A stretch of DNA of 5,187 bases, taken from positions 1-5,187 of the forward strand of contig CALWAB010000124.1 in assembly GCA_944372745.1 (NCBI GenBank), written 5' to 3'. The notes beneath the pieces were generated by a model. That model saw only the letters and a list, made by a program, of their open reading frames with translations, had not been told where the DNA came from and made no database searches. Each line of letters starts with the position of its first letter. Positions within the stretch are counted from its first letter, which is position 1. Origin of the DNA: an uncultured Clostridia bacterium. GTDB taxonomy: Bacteria > Bacillota > Clostridia > Christensenellales > UBA1242. Position numbers and translations under genes: made by a program. Of the stretch, positions 1 to 5,005 are shown piece after piece.

Positions 1-793
1 CAAATGCTTGACTTTCAAAACTTGCACACACATCATTTACATTATACTCAATACACTTTTGCTCGCAATTATGCACATAATTTATGACTGCTGTTTTTAA
101 ACCACTATAAGAAACATCATAAGGATTATCAAATGTATGTGTTTTACAAAATGTGATATTATTTTTCCCTTGCTTTGCCAATTTATCTACTTGTGGCCCA
201 CCTGGGTATTTTAATCCCATAATGCGTGCCACTTTATCAAAACTTTCCCCAACCGCATCATCTAATGTACTTCCAAAAAGTTTATGTTCAGTATACGATT
301 TCTGTAGCACTATCGCAGTATGTCCACCGCTGACAATTAGGCAAATAAAAGGTGGTTTTAAATCAGGAAAATCAATAAAATTGGCACAAATATGTCCTGC
401 TATGTGGTTTACGGGTATCATTGGCACATCAAGGCCATAGGCAAGACCTTTAGCAAAATTTAAGCCTACAAGCAAAGCCCCCACCAGTCCCGGACCATAA
501 GTCACGGCGACTGCATCTATGTCACTTTTATTAATATTGGCGTCTTTTAAAGCTTGCTGGTACACAAAGTCAATATTTACAATGTGATTTCTACTCGCAA
601 TCTCTGGCACAACTCCGCCATACTCCGCGTGTATAGGAATTTGACTAGATACGACATTTGACAGTACTTTTTGCCCATTTACAACTACTGCAATGCTCGT
701 TTCGTCACAACTGCTTTCTATACCTAATATTGTGAGGCTGTCTTTATTCCTTAGACTCTCTATCTTTTCTTCCATTCTACTTTCGTAATTCAT
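1..793 (-). CDS. tsaD: tRNA N6-adenosine threonylcarbamoyltransferase TsaD, 3' end cut by window edge
   Basis: TsaD (Kae1/YgjD/Gcp family) transfers the threonylcarbamoyl group from threonylcarbamoyl-AMP to A37 of ANN-decoding tRNAs. In bacteria it works in the cytoplasm with TsaB and TsaE, after TsaC has made the donor. I translated 264 residues; the last 75 or so of a typical protein lie outside the window. Visible family signatures are [10 protein letters not shown] at 23-32, [10 protein letters not shown] at 59-68, the metal-binding HxxxH (H130, H134 in NHIAGH), SGGHT at 155-159, [10 protein letters not shown] at 178-187, YPGGP at 196-200 and YSGLKTAV at 229-236. The chosen ATG (791-793) has AAAGG seven bases upstream. 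It gives about 20 residues before the conserved LGIE strand, somewhat more than usual; Met7 (773-775) is the alternative but has a weak ribosome site. A 400-base repeat-filled spacer separates it from prfB, and no separate promoter was recognised. Family assignment is very secure. Confidence 0.97.
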   Translation of the reverse strand, partial: MNYESRMEEKIESLRNKDSLTILGIESSCDETSIAVVVNGQKVLSNVVSSQIPIHAEYGGVVPEIASRNHIVNIDFVYQQALKDANINKSDIDAVAVTYGPGLVGALLVGLNFAKGLAYGLDVPMIPVNHIAGHICANFIDFPDLKPPFICLIVSGGHTAIVLQKSYTEHKLFGSTLDDAVGESFDKVARIMGLKYPGGPQVDKLAKQGKNNITFCKTHTFDNPYDVSYSGLKTAVINYVHNCEQKCIEYNVNDVCASFESQAF

Positions 794-800
794 TAATTTA

Positions 801-805
801 CCTTT
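801..805 (-). promoter_or_regulatory. Ribosome binding site of tsaD (AAAGG)
   Basis: On the minus strand AAAGG lies seven bases before the ATG at 791-793. It decides the start in favour of this ATG over the internal Met7 codon, which is preceded only by a weak GAAAG. Confidence 0.7.
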
Positions 806-842
806 ATTTCTTAATATTTTATTTTTCTTAGGAATTTGATTT

Positions 843-865
843 CTAGGGGATTTCCTATCCCCTAG
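843..865 (+). repeat. Module A hairpin, copy 1
   Basis: CTAGGGGAT (843-851) and ATCCCCTAG (857-865) form a perfect nine-base stem around TTCCT. The module recurs at 2342-2360, 3771-3790 and, reversed, at 1101-1121 and 1170-1183. Its asymmetric GGATTTC shows the orientation. Confidence 0.85.
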
Positions 866-870
866 GACTT

Positions 871-895
871 GCAAGGGAACTACCCGTTCCCCTGC
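871..895 (+). repeat. Module B hairpin, copy 1
   Basis: GCAAGGGAAC (871-880) pairs with GTTCCCCTGC (886-895) around the loop TACCC, with one A-C mismatch. The same module, with the same loop, is at 2367-2390; the reversed copy at 1137-1160 has TGCCC as its loop. Confidence 0.8.
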
Positions 896-905
896 ACCCT
901 TTAGG

Positions 906-921
906 CAAGGGCTAGCCCTTG
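906..921 (+). repeat. Module C palindrome, copy 1
   Basis: CAAGGGCTAGCCCTTG is a perfect 16-base palindrome followed directly by ACCTGTGG. The stem sequence differs from the other C modules (1075-1091, 2401-2417, 2556-2571), but the palindrome and its tail are kept. Confidence 0.8.
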
Positions 922-993
922 ACCTGTGGACTTGGGGTACGACAGTGGTCATTGGTAAGTACCTAGCCACAACTTAGTTACTTAAATAATATA

Positions 994-1013
994 CTTTGTG
1001 CGAAAGCACAAAG
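994..1013. repeat. Central core hairpin of element 1
   Basis: CTTTGTGC (994-1001) and GCACAAAG (1006-1013) form a perfect eight-base stem. Its plus-strand loop is GAAA, which is GNRA-type if transcribed in that direction. TATACT overlaps the left edge (991-996), and a T-rich stretch follows on the right. The counterpart in element 2 is 2478-2501, where the fourth base pair is swapped from T-A to A-T. Confidence 0.85.
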
Positions 1014-1074
1014 ATATATATTTTTAAGTTTTAATTACTAAAGTTGGCTAGTGTCACTCTTCAAGACCACAGGT

Positions 1075-1091
1075 GCAGGACACTGTCCTGC
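1075..1091 (-). repeat. Module C palindrome, copy 2 (reversed)
   Basis: GCAGGACA and TGTCCTGC surround a single central C, giving a 17-base palindrome. Read on the minus strand it is followed by ACCTGTGG (1067-1074), as in the other copies. Confidence 0.85.
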
Positions 1092-1100
1092 TCTAGGGTC

Positions 1101-1183
1101 TTAGGGGATGAAATTCCCTAAAAATAAACAAGAGGTGAAGGGAACGGGCAGTTCCCCTTCAAATCATACGGGATGAAATCCCC
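1101..1183 (-). repeat. Reversed A-B-A modules next to the prfB stop codon
   Basis: Three hairpins lie in a row: a module A at 1101-1121 (stem arms of nine with one mismatch), a module B at 1137-1160 (GAAGGGAAC against GTTCCCCTTC) and a module A at 1170-1183 (GGGAT against ATCCC). The last ends nine bases from the prfB stop codon. No U-tract follows on the minus strand, so these do not look like a canonical prfB terminator. Confidence 0.75.
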
Positions 1184-1192
1184 TAAAACAAA

Positions 1193-2299
1193 CTAATTTG
1201 CTTTAGTGTTGGCTTTAATTAAATACGCGTTTATAAATTCCTGAATATCACCGTCCATAACGGAATTAATGTCCGCTGTTTCATAACCTGTGCGGTGGTC
1301 CTTGACCATTGTATAAGGATGAAATACATAAGAACGAATTTGACTACCCCACTCAATTTTCTTTAACTGACCTTGTATATCCGCCATTTTCTTTTGCTCT
1401 TCTTGTTCTTTCAATTCCGCCAATTTGGCAAGCAATATTTTCATAGCGGTGGCTTTATTTTGAATTTGTGAACGCTCGTTTTGACACTGCACTACTATTC
1501 CTGTAGGAATGTGCTTTATTCGCACTGCTGAATCGGTTTTATTGACATGCTGTCCGCCTGCACCACTTGCTCTATATGTATCTATCTTCAAATCTTCGTC
1601 TTTTATTTCCACTTCTTCACTTTCAATGACTGGAATAACTTCCACGCTTGCAAAAGATGTATGCCTTCTAGCATTGGAATCAAAAGGTGAAATACGCACA
1701 AGTCTATGAACACCTTTTTCACATTTTAGATAACCATAGGCGTTGTCGCCATCGACTTCTATTGTCGCACTTTTGACGCCTGTAGTATCGCCTTCCTGAA
1801 CATCAATGATATTGAAAGTAAAATCGTGGCGTTCGCAATAGCGTTTATACATTCTAAAGAGCATATCTGCCCAATCGGTTGCTTCTGTTCCGCCTGCGCC
1901 ACTGTGAACAGTAAGAATGGCATTACAAGCATCGTATTTACCGCTTAGCAATGCACTCACCCACAACTCTCGCAATTCTTGTAAAATTGCATCCGCTTCT
2001 TGTGATATGTCCGCTTGCATCTCAATGTATTCACTATCGGTAACTGTGTCCAATAAATCATTCAAATCTTTGACCTGCTTATCAAAACGCTTCAAATCAC
2101 TGAGCAAATCTTCATTTTTTTTCAAGCGTTTGCCGACAGTACTTGCACGCTTGGCATCATTATAGAAATTGGGCTCAGCCATTTCATTTTGCAAACTTTC
2201 TATTTCCGTTTCTATTTTTTGCAAATCATAGCGTGCCATTATTTGTTTCATTTTTTCGTTTATTTCGTCTATCAATGGTTGCAATTCTTCTCGCGTCAT
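1193..2299 (-). CDS. prfB: Peptide chain release factor 2 (RF2), uninterrupted frame
   Basis: RF2 recognises UGA and UAA in the ribosomal A site and triggers hydrolysis of peptidyl-tRNA. The 368-residue product is of normal family length. An N-terminal helical, coiled-coil-like domain spans roughly 1-115. HSGAGGTEATDW (132-143) is the conserved RF block. The stop-codon recognition tripeptide is SPF (204-206), which marks RF2 rather than RF1 (PxT). The catalytic GGQ (248-250) lies in SGAGGQHVN. WGSQIRSYVFHPY (317-329) is the conserved C-terminal block. Ala244 occupies the position that is Thr246 in E. coli K-12 RF2 and Ala in most bacteria. The ATG is supported by AAAGGA (2308-2313) eight bases upstream. 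The frame is continuous where many prfB genes carry the autoregulatory CUU-UGA-C frameshift; here codons 23-26 read CGC TAT GAT TTG. The stop is TAG. Inverted copies of an intergenic repeat flank the gene. Confidence 0.98.
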   Translation of the reverse strand: MTREELQPLIDEINEKMKQIMARYDLQKIETEIESLQNEMAEPNFYNDAKRASTVGKRLKKNEDLLSDLKRFDKQVKDLNDLLDTVTDSEYIEMQADISQEADAILQELRELWVSALLSGKYDACNAILTVHSGAGGTEATDWADMLFRMYKRYCERHDFTFNIIDVQEGDTTGVKSATIEVDGDNAYGYLKCEKGVHRLVRISPFDSNARRHTSFASVEVIPVIESEEVEIKDEDLKIDTYRASGAGGQHVNKTDSAVRIKHIPTGIVVQCQNERSQIQNKATAMKILLAKLAELKEQEEQKKMADIQGQLKKIEWGSQIRSYVFHPYTMVKDHRTGYETADINSVMDGDIQEFINAYLIKANTKAN

Positions 2300-2341
2300 T
2301 TCGTTTTTCCTTTTAAATTATTTTTATCTACGCTAGTTTTT

Positions 2342-2390
2342 AGAGGATTTCACATCCCCTTTGTTTGAAGGGAACTACCCGTTCCCCTTC
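2342..2390 (+). repeat. Modules A and B of element 2
   Basis: Module A pairs AGAGGAT (2342-2348) with ATCCCCT (2354-2360), with one mismatch. Module B pairs GAAGGGAAC (2367-2375) with GTTCCCCTTC (2381-2390) around TACCC, with one bulged base. Both have the same polarity as copy 1 at 843-895. Confidence 0.75.
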
Positions 2391-2400
2391 ACCCCTTAGG

Positions 2401-2417
2401 GCAGGACGGCGTCCTGC
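2401..2417 (+). repeat. Module C palindrome, copy 3
   Basis: GCAGGACG and CGTCCTGC surround one central G, followed by ACCTGTGG. Compared with 1075-1091 the eighth pair has changed from A-T to G-C, a compensatory difference. Confidence 0.85.
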
Positions 2418-2477
2418 ACCTGTGGTCTTGGAGAGTGTCTCTAGAAAATTTTAGTGCTTAAAACTTAAAATATAAAT

Positions 2478-2501
2478 CTTAGTGCGTTAACACGCACTAA
2501 G
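2478..2501. repeat. Central core hairpin of element 2
   Basis: CTTAGTGCGT and ACGCACTAAG form a perfect ten-base stem around TAAC. It is equivalent to 994-1013, with one swapped base pair and two extra pairs at the loop end. Confidence 0.85.
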
Positions 2502-2509
2502 TATAATTA

Positions 2510-2540
2510 TTGAGTACTTAGGTTGTATTTAGGTACTCAA
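2510..2540. repeat. Second core stem of element 2
   Basis: TTGAGTAC (2510-2517) and GTACTCAA (2533-2540) are perfectly complementary across a 15-base loop. In element 1 the matching positions are TAAGTA (956-961) and TACTTA (979-984): a G-C pair here is an A-T pair there. Confidence 0.65.
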
Positions 2541-2555
2541 CCTAGCCCACGCCAT

Positions 2556-2571
2556 GGTGGGGCATCCCACC
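2556..2571 (+). repeat. C-like hairpin with CCTGTG tail, copy 4
   Basis: GGTGGG and CCCACC pair around GCAT and run directly into TGTGCC, so the junction reads ACCTGTG as after the other C modules. It points the same way as the C module at 2401-2417. An overlapping alternative pairing (CCCAC at 2546-2550 with GTGGG) would exclude it. Confidence 0.6.
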
Positions 2572-2578
2572 TGTGCCA

Positions 2579-3535
2579 TCACACTTCTTGTTGCCCCTTG
2601 CTTTCTATGTCAACATAATCTTTAGTTTCTATTGTATTAGTTTCAACCATAGTCGCATTTTTGTTTTTCTTTGACTTTTTTATAAGATATACGACATATA
2701 AGACAATGCCAAATATGACTACTATAATAAGTGCTGTCACATACCAAGCCACTGAATGTATGCTATAACTAAATAATGTTATAGTATTATCTCCGTCTGC
2801 GTCATAATACCATACAAAATGCTTCATTTGATAGGTCGCACCTGTGGCTAGATTAGTTTCAGTCTGTATATATTCTTGGTCTGCATCGCTTCTAATTCTC
2901 GCTACCTGTGCATCGGTATACAATACCGCATAATCATAAGCCAAATTTAGTTGATTTATATCAAATGTAAATTCAATCCCTTGATTTGACAATGCTTGCT
3001 CTATTGCATTATAGACCGTCAAGATAGAATCTTCGTCAGCAATAGGATTTGTACCTGTCATTAAGATATTTTTGTCATAAAACAAGCCTTCTTCCACTGT
3101 TATTGCACTTTCATTCTCTTGCCCTTCTTCTTCACTTGGAGGCGTTTGCCCTGCAAGCGTGGCATTAAATAGATTGTAAAAAGTAGCGCTACTATACATA
3201 ATGATGCCTGTAATTGTAAGGTTTTCGGCATTTGATTCTGTATTTGATATACAATGATTACCTTGATAGCCATTGTCTGTAGCACACTGGTCGGCAAGTG
3301 CTTCGACTCTAGCAATATAATTGCTGACATAATTCTTTGACACTTCAAAGATAGTGTTGATTTCTTCGTCAGTGTATTGCCTACTCATTTCTGTTCTATC
3401 TAAACTAATTGTATACATTTGCCTAATCGAGCCGTCTGGCAATGTGTGTAAACCCACAGTTATTGCACTTGAGCATCCGCCAAACAATACTATAATGCTC
3501 ATTATTGCTGTCAATAAAATAATTTTATAATTCAT
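2579..3535 (-). CDS. Putative membrane-anchored lipoprotein of unknown function
   Basis: I do not recognise this 318-residue protein. A positive, hydrophobic N-terminus (1-20) ends in LFGGC. This resembles a lipobox with lipidated Cys21, although Phe at -3 is unusual; a plain signal peptide or signal anchor is possible. The presumed extracellular part (about 22-261) has two cysteines, C84 and C95, that could form a disulfide. It also has an acidic, low-complexity linker (about 132-144), tyrosine-rich stretches and a DADGDN loop at 245-250 that resembles a calcium loop. A strongly hydrophobic helix at about 263-285 is followed by KKSKKNK and a polar cytoplasmic tail ending in QQEV. The predicted topology is therefore outside-facing, held by a C-terminal helix and perhaps a lipid. 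The ATG has AAAGG six bases upstream, and the stop is TGA. The gene has its own promoter (3667-3695) with a leader of about 125 bases. Confidence 0.85.
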   Translation of the reverse strand: MNYKIILLTAIMSIIVLFGGCSSAITVGLHTLPDGSIRQMYTISLDRTEMSRQYTDEEINTIFEVSKNYVSNYIARVEALADQCATDNGYQGNHCISNTESNAENLTITGIIMYSSATFYNLFNATLAGQTPPSEEEGQENESAITVEEGLFYDKNILMTGTNPIADEDSILTVYNAIEQALSNQGIEFTFDINQLNLAYDYAVLYTDAQVARIRSDADQEYIQTETNLATGATYQMKHFVWYYDADGDNTITLFSYSIHSVAWYVTALIIVVIFGIVLYVVYLIKKSKKNKNATMVETNTIETKDYVDIESKGQQEV

Positions 3536-3666
3536 ACTAAACCTTTATTAATCTACTTATTTATTGAGAAAAATATTTGCAAATAGACTTTCCCCTACTT
3601 GCTTAAATACTAATATTATATATTATGCTAATTTAATTTATAATATAATTGTAAAGTTGTATTTAG

Positions 3667-3695
3667 ATTATATCATTTTAAAATGATTTTTTCAA
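3667..3695 (-). promoter_or_regulatory. Sigma-A-type promoter of the lipoprotein-like gene, with palindromic spacer
   Basis: On the minus strand TTGAAA (3690-3695), exactly 17 bases and TATAAT (3667-3672) form a near-consensus promoter. The spacer and first base of the -10 region contain the perfect 16-base palindrome ATCATTTTAAAATGAT (3672-3687), which is placed like an operator. Transcription should start near 3660, leaving about 125 bases of AT-rich leader before the ATG. No known riboswitch was recognised in that leader. Confidence 0.75.
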
Positions 3696-3770
3696 TTATT
3701 TATAATAGATTTTTTTAGAACACATATTACTAAATTGATTAAAAAATTCTCTTTAATATTTTTTATATCT

Positions 3771-3790
3771 AAGGGATTTCCCATCCCCTA
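3771..3790 (+). repeat. Solo module A
   Basis: AAGGGATTTCCCATCCCCTA closely matches module A at 843-865, including the following GGA, but has no B, C or core beside it. GGGAT pairs with ATCCC. It lies just beyond the terminator of the epimerase-like gene, so the module can occur alone at a gene boundary. Confidence 0.7.
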
Positions 3791-3803
3791 GGATTAAAAA
3801 GGC

Positions 3804-3840
3804 AAAATAAAAATGCAGGAAATGAAAAACCTGCATTTTT
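3804..3840 (-). terminator. Intrinsic terminator of the epimerase-like gene
   Basis: A perfect 11-base stem (3830-3840 with 3809-3819, core AATGCAGG) surrounds a ten-base loop. On the minus strand it is followed by a T-run with one interruption, TTTTTATTTT (3813 down to 3804). It starts three bases after the TAA stop. A-runs on the other side could give weak bidirectional activity, but no plus-strand gene needs it. Confidence 0.88.
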
Positions 3841-3843
3841 GTT

Positions 3844-4833
3844 TTATATTTGTTTGTGAAGACGAGCGTAATCAATAATGTGACGCGTAGTGTCGGCAAT
3901 TTCTTTCTCAATGTCATCTTTTTCCATACCGAGAGTTTTCATAGCGATTTTAGGGTCAATGTAGGCATTGAGTTCTTTAAATTCAATAATTTTAATAGGG
4001 TCAATGCCTGCTTCAAGCCCAGATTTTGCCCAAACTTTCTTGCGTCTTTTCTCATTAATTTTGTATTTGAACTTGTTGACATAAGGCACATAAGGCTTCA
4101 TATTGAGTGCTTCCATTATGATTTCATTAATGTGCTTGTAAGTGAAATTGTCGCCAGCAATAGGAATAGTTTGTCCACGATTTAATTTTTCAAATGCACC
4201 GCAAATTGCTTGTCCTAGTTGTTTTACAGTAATTACAGGTATAGTACCTTTGAATACAGAGAAATCATTGGAACGATACATTTCCATAATAGTGTCGTAG
4301 TGAAGTGGTTTTCTCTTAGGCATTACGCCCCAGATTTGTGGGGCTTCTAGTATGTACACTTGAAATGAAGTTGTGTTAAATTGCCTTGCCACATTTTCTT
4401 GTTCTAATGTTGCCCTTATGTAAGGGTGTGATTTCTCTAAGCGTAAATTTGGTAGACTAACATTGAAGTACTCATAAGCGTTACTCAGCAATACAACTTT
4501 TTTGACTTTCGCTTCTTGCGCTAAACGAAGTATTCGCTCTGTCGTCAAAACATTGTGTACTTTGTAATATTCGTCAGCAGGGGCTTTGACAATCTCAAGT
4601 GCGTTTGTGCTACAAGCATAAACGACCCAATCTGAACCACTTATGAGTTTGATTATCTCAGTATCACTCATTTCTTCAATGTTGCCCTGTACATAGTGTG
4701 TCTTTTTGACAAAAGGACTTGCTTTAGGCAAGCTTGTCAAACCTATACTGTACACTTCGTGTCCACGATTGAGTAATTCCATTGCAGCGTGATAACCGAT
4801 TAAACCTGTGCTACCGAATATAAATGCTCTCAT
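3844..4833 (-). CDS. Atypical extended SDR / NAD(P)-dependent epimerase-dehydratase-like protein
   Basis: This 329-residue protein has the Rossmann fold of extended short-chain dehydrogenases. The dinucleotide-binding GxxGxxG is GSTGLIG (7-13) after the first strand. GNI (50-52) is in the place of the usual GD[IV]. Helix-strand blocks follow at 93-103 and 111-117 (KKVVLLS). The catalytic YxxxK is not intact: Tyr138 is present in HPYIRAT, but the lysine position is Thr142. No acidic residue ends strand 2 (around 29-34), where NAD-preferring members usually have Asp. It could be a reductase with altered chemistry, a nucleotide-binding sensor of the NmrA type or an RNA-binding SDR relative; the substrate cannot be read from sequence. 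The basic patch NEKRRKK (260-266) lies in the C-terminal part. The ATG follows AAAGGAG at 4843-4849. Its own promoter and terminator make it a single-gene unit. Confidence 0.88.
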   Translation of the reverse strand: MRAFIFGSTGLIGYHAAMELLNRGHEVYSIGLTSLPKASPFVKKTHYVQGNIEEMSDTEIIKLISGSDWVVYACSTNALEIVKAPADEYYKVHNVLTTERILRLAQEAKVKKVVLLSNAYEYFNVSLPNLRLEKSHPYIRATLEQENVARQFNTTSFQVYILEAPQIWGVMPKRKPLHYDTIMEMYRSNDFSVFKGTIPVITVKQLGQAICGAFEKLNRGQTIPIAGDNFTYKHINEIIMEALNMKPYVPYVNKFKYKINEKRRKKVWAKSGLEAGIDPIKIIEFKELNAYIDPKIAMKTLGMEKDDIEKEIADTTRHIIDYARLHKQI

Positions 4834-4855
4834 TTATTTGTACTCCTTTTTTATT

Positions 4856-4884
4856 ATTATATCAAATAATTGCAAAAATTTCAA
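4856..4884 (-). promoter_or_regulatory. Sigma-A-type promoter of the epimerase-like gene
   Basis: On the minus strand TTGAAA (4879-4884), 17 bases and TATAAT (4856-4861) give the same hexamers and spacing as the promoter at 3667-3695. The expected start near 4849 leaves only about 16 untranslated bases, which begin in or at the edge of the AAAGGAG ribosome site. The leader is therefore very short, and a second upstream start is possible. Confidence 0.75.
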
Positions 4885-5005
4885 TAAAATAATACTTATT
4901 TATACATTTCCTTCACTTTTTGCTAGTACCCACTGCTACTCTCACTAATGCAATATGCTAAGTACTACTCACTTAAAACCACTAAACAAAGATACAATTA
5001 ATTCT

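Larger units (their letters stand above)
843..1183 (-). repeat. Element 1: complex palindromic intergenic repeat (A-B-C modules around an AT-rich core)
   Basis: This element fills the spacer between prfB and tsaD and is a nested inverted repeat about 340 bases long. Outer hairpin modules lie on both sides: A, B and C on the left (843-921) and C, A, B and A on the right (1075-1183). An AT-rich core (956-1074) is centred on a 20-base hairpin at 994-1013. ACCTGTGG at 922-929 is perfectly complementary to 1067-1074, and CTAGCCA at 963-969 to 1045-1051. Read on the minus strand, the 1074-1006 arm matches 2418-2485 of element 2 at about 59 of 69 positions by eye. The other arm (956-1001) matches the reverse complement of 2494-2539 at 34 of 46. 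The two elements are therefore homologous and inverted. No open reading frame and no clear target duplication were seen. The family was not recognised. Confidence 0.85.
2341..2578 (+). repeat. Element 2: complex palindromic intergenic repeat, inverted relative to element 1
   Basis: This element occupies most of the spacer between the lipoprotein-like gene and prfB. On the plus strand it runs: module A (2342-2360), module B (2367-2390), module C (2401-2417), the ACCTGTGG tail (2418-2425), an AT-rich arm, the central hairpin (2478-2501), a second stem (2510-2517 with 2533-2540) and a C-like hairpin (2556-2571). That last hairpin stops eight bases short of the neighbouring stop codon. The core aligns to element 1 over both arms in opposite orientation. 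Unlike element 1, the far side lacks the A and B modules. In the prfB transcript direction this is leader or intercistronic sequence: the central hairpin is followed there by a T-rich stretch, which might attenuate transcription, though the T-run is too interrupted to call a terminator. Confidence 0.85.

Noticed and set aside
153..440. Plus-strand open frame of 95 codons
   Set aside because: It lies antisense within tsaD, whose conserved motifs are unmistakable; it has no ribosome site or family resemblance.
991..996. Promoter in the repeat core based on TATACT
   Set aside because: The hexamer is kept in both copies, but no good -35 box lies 16-18 bases upstream, so a promoter call is not supported.
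843..1183. CRISPR array or tandem repeat
   Set aside because: The repeated units are different hairpin modules in mixed orientation and spacing, not regular repeats with unique spacers.
843..1183. Intrinsic terminators for prfB or T-box/riboswitch leader for tsaD
   Set aside because: Minus-strand hairpins here are not followed by a continuous T-run, and no T-box or known riboswitch core was seen.
1509..2165. Two plus-strand open frames (1509-1709 and 1917-2165)
   Set aside because: Both are antisense shadows of prfB with serine- and leucine-rich low-complexity products.
3100..3348. Minus-strand open frame of 82 codons
   Set aside because: It is an alternative frame inside the lipoprotein-like gene, with no start signal of its own.
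3536..3666. Riboswitch in the leader of the lipoprotein-like gene
   Set aside because: The leader is AT-rich with only simple palindromes such as TATTTGCAAATA; no known aptamer sequence was found.
3850..4185. Plus-strand open frame of 111 codons
   Set aside because: It is antisense to the epimerase-like gene, which has a recognisable Rossmann motif, promoter and terminator.
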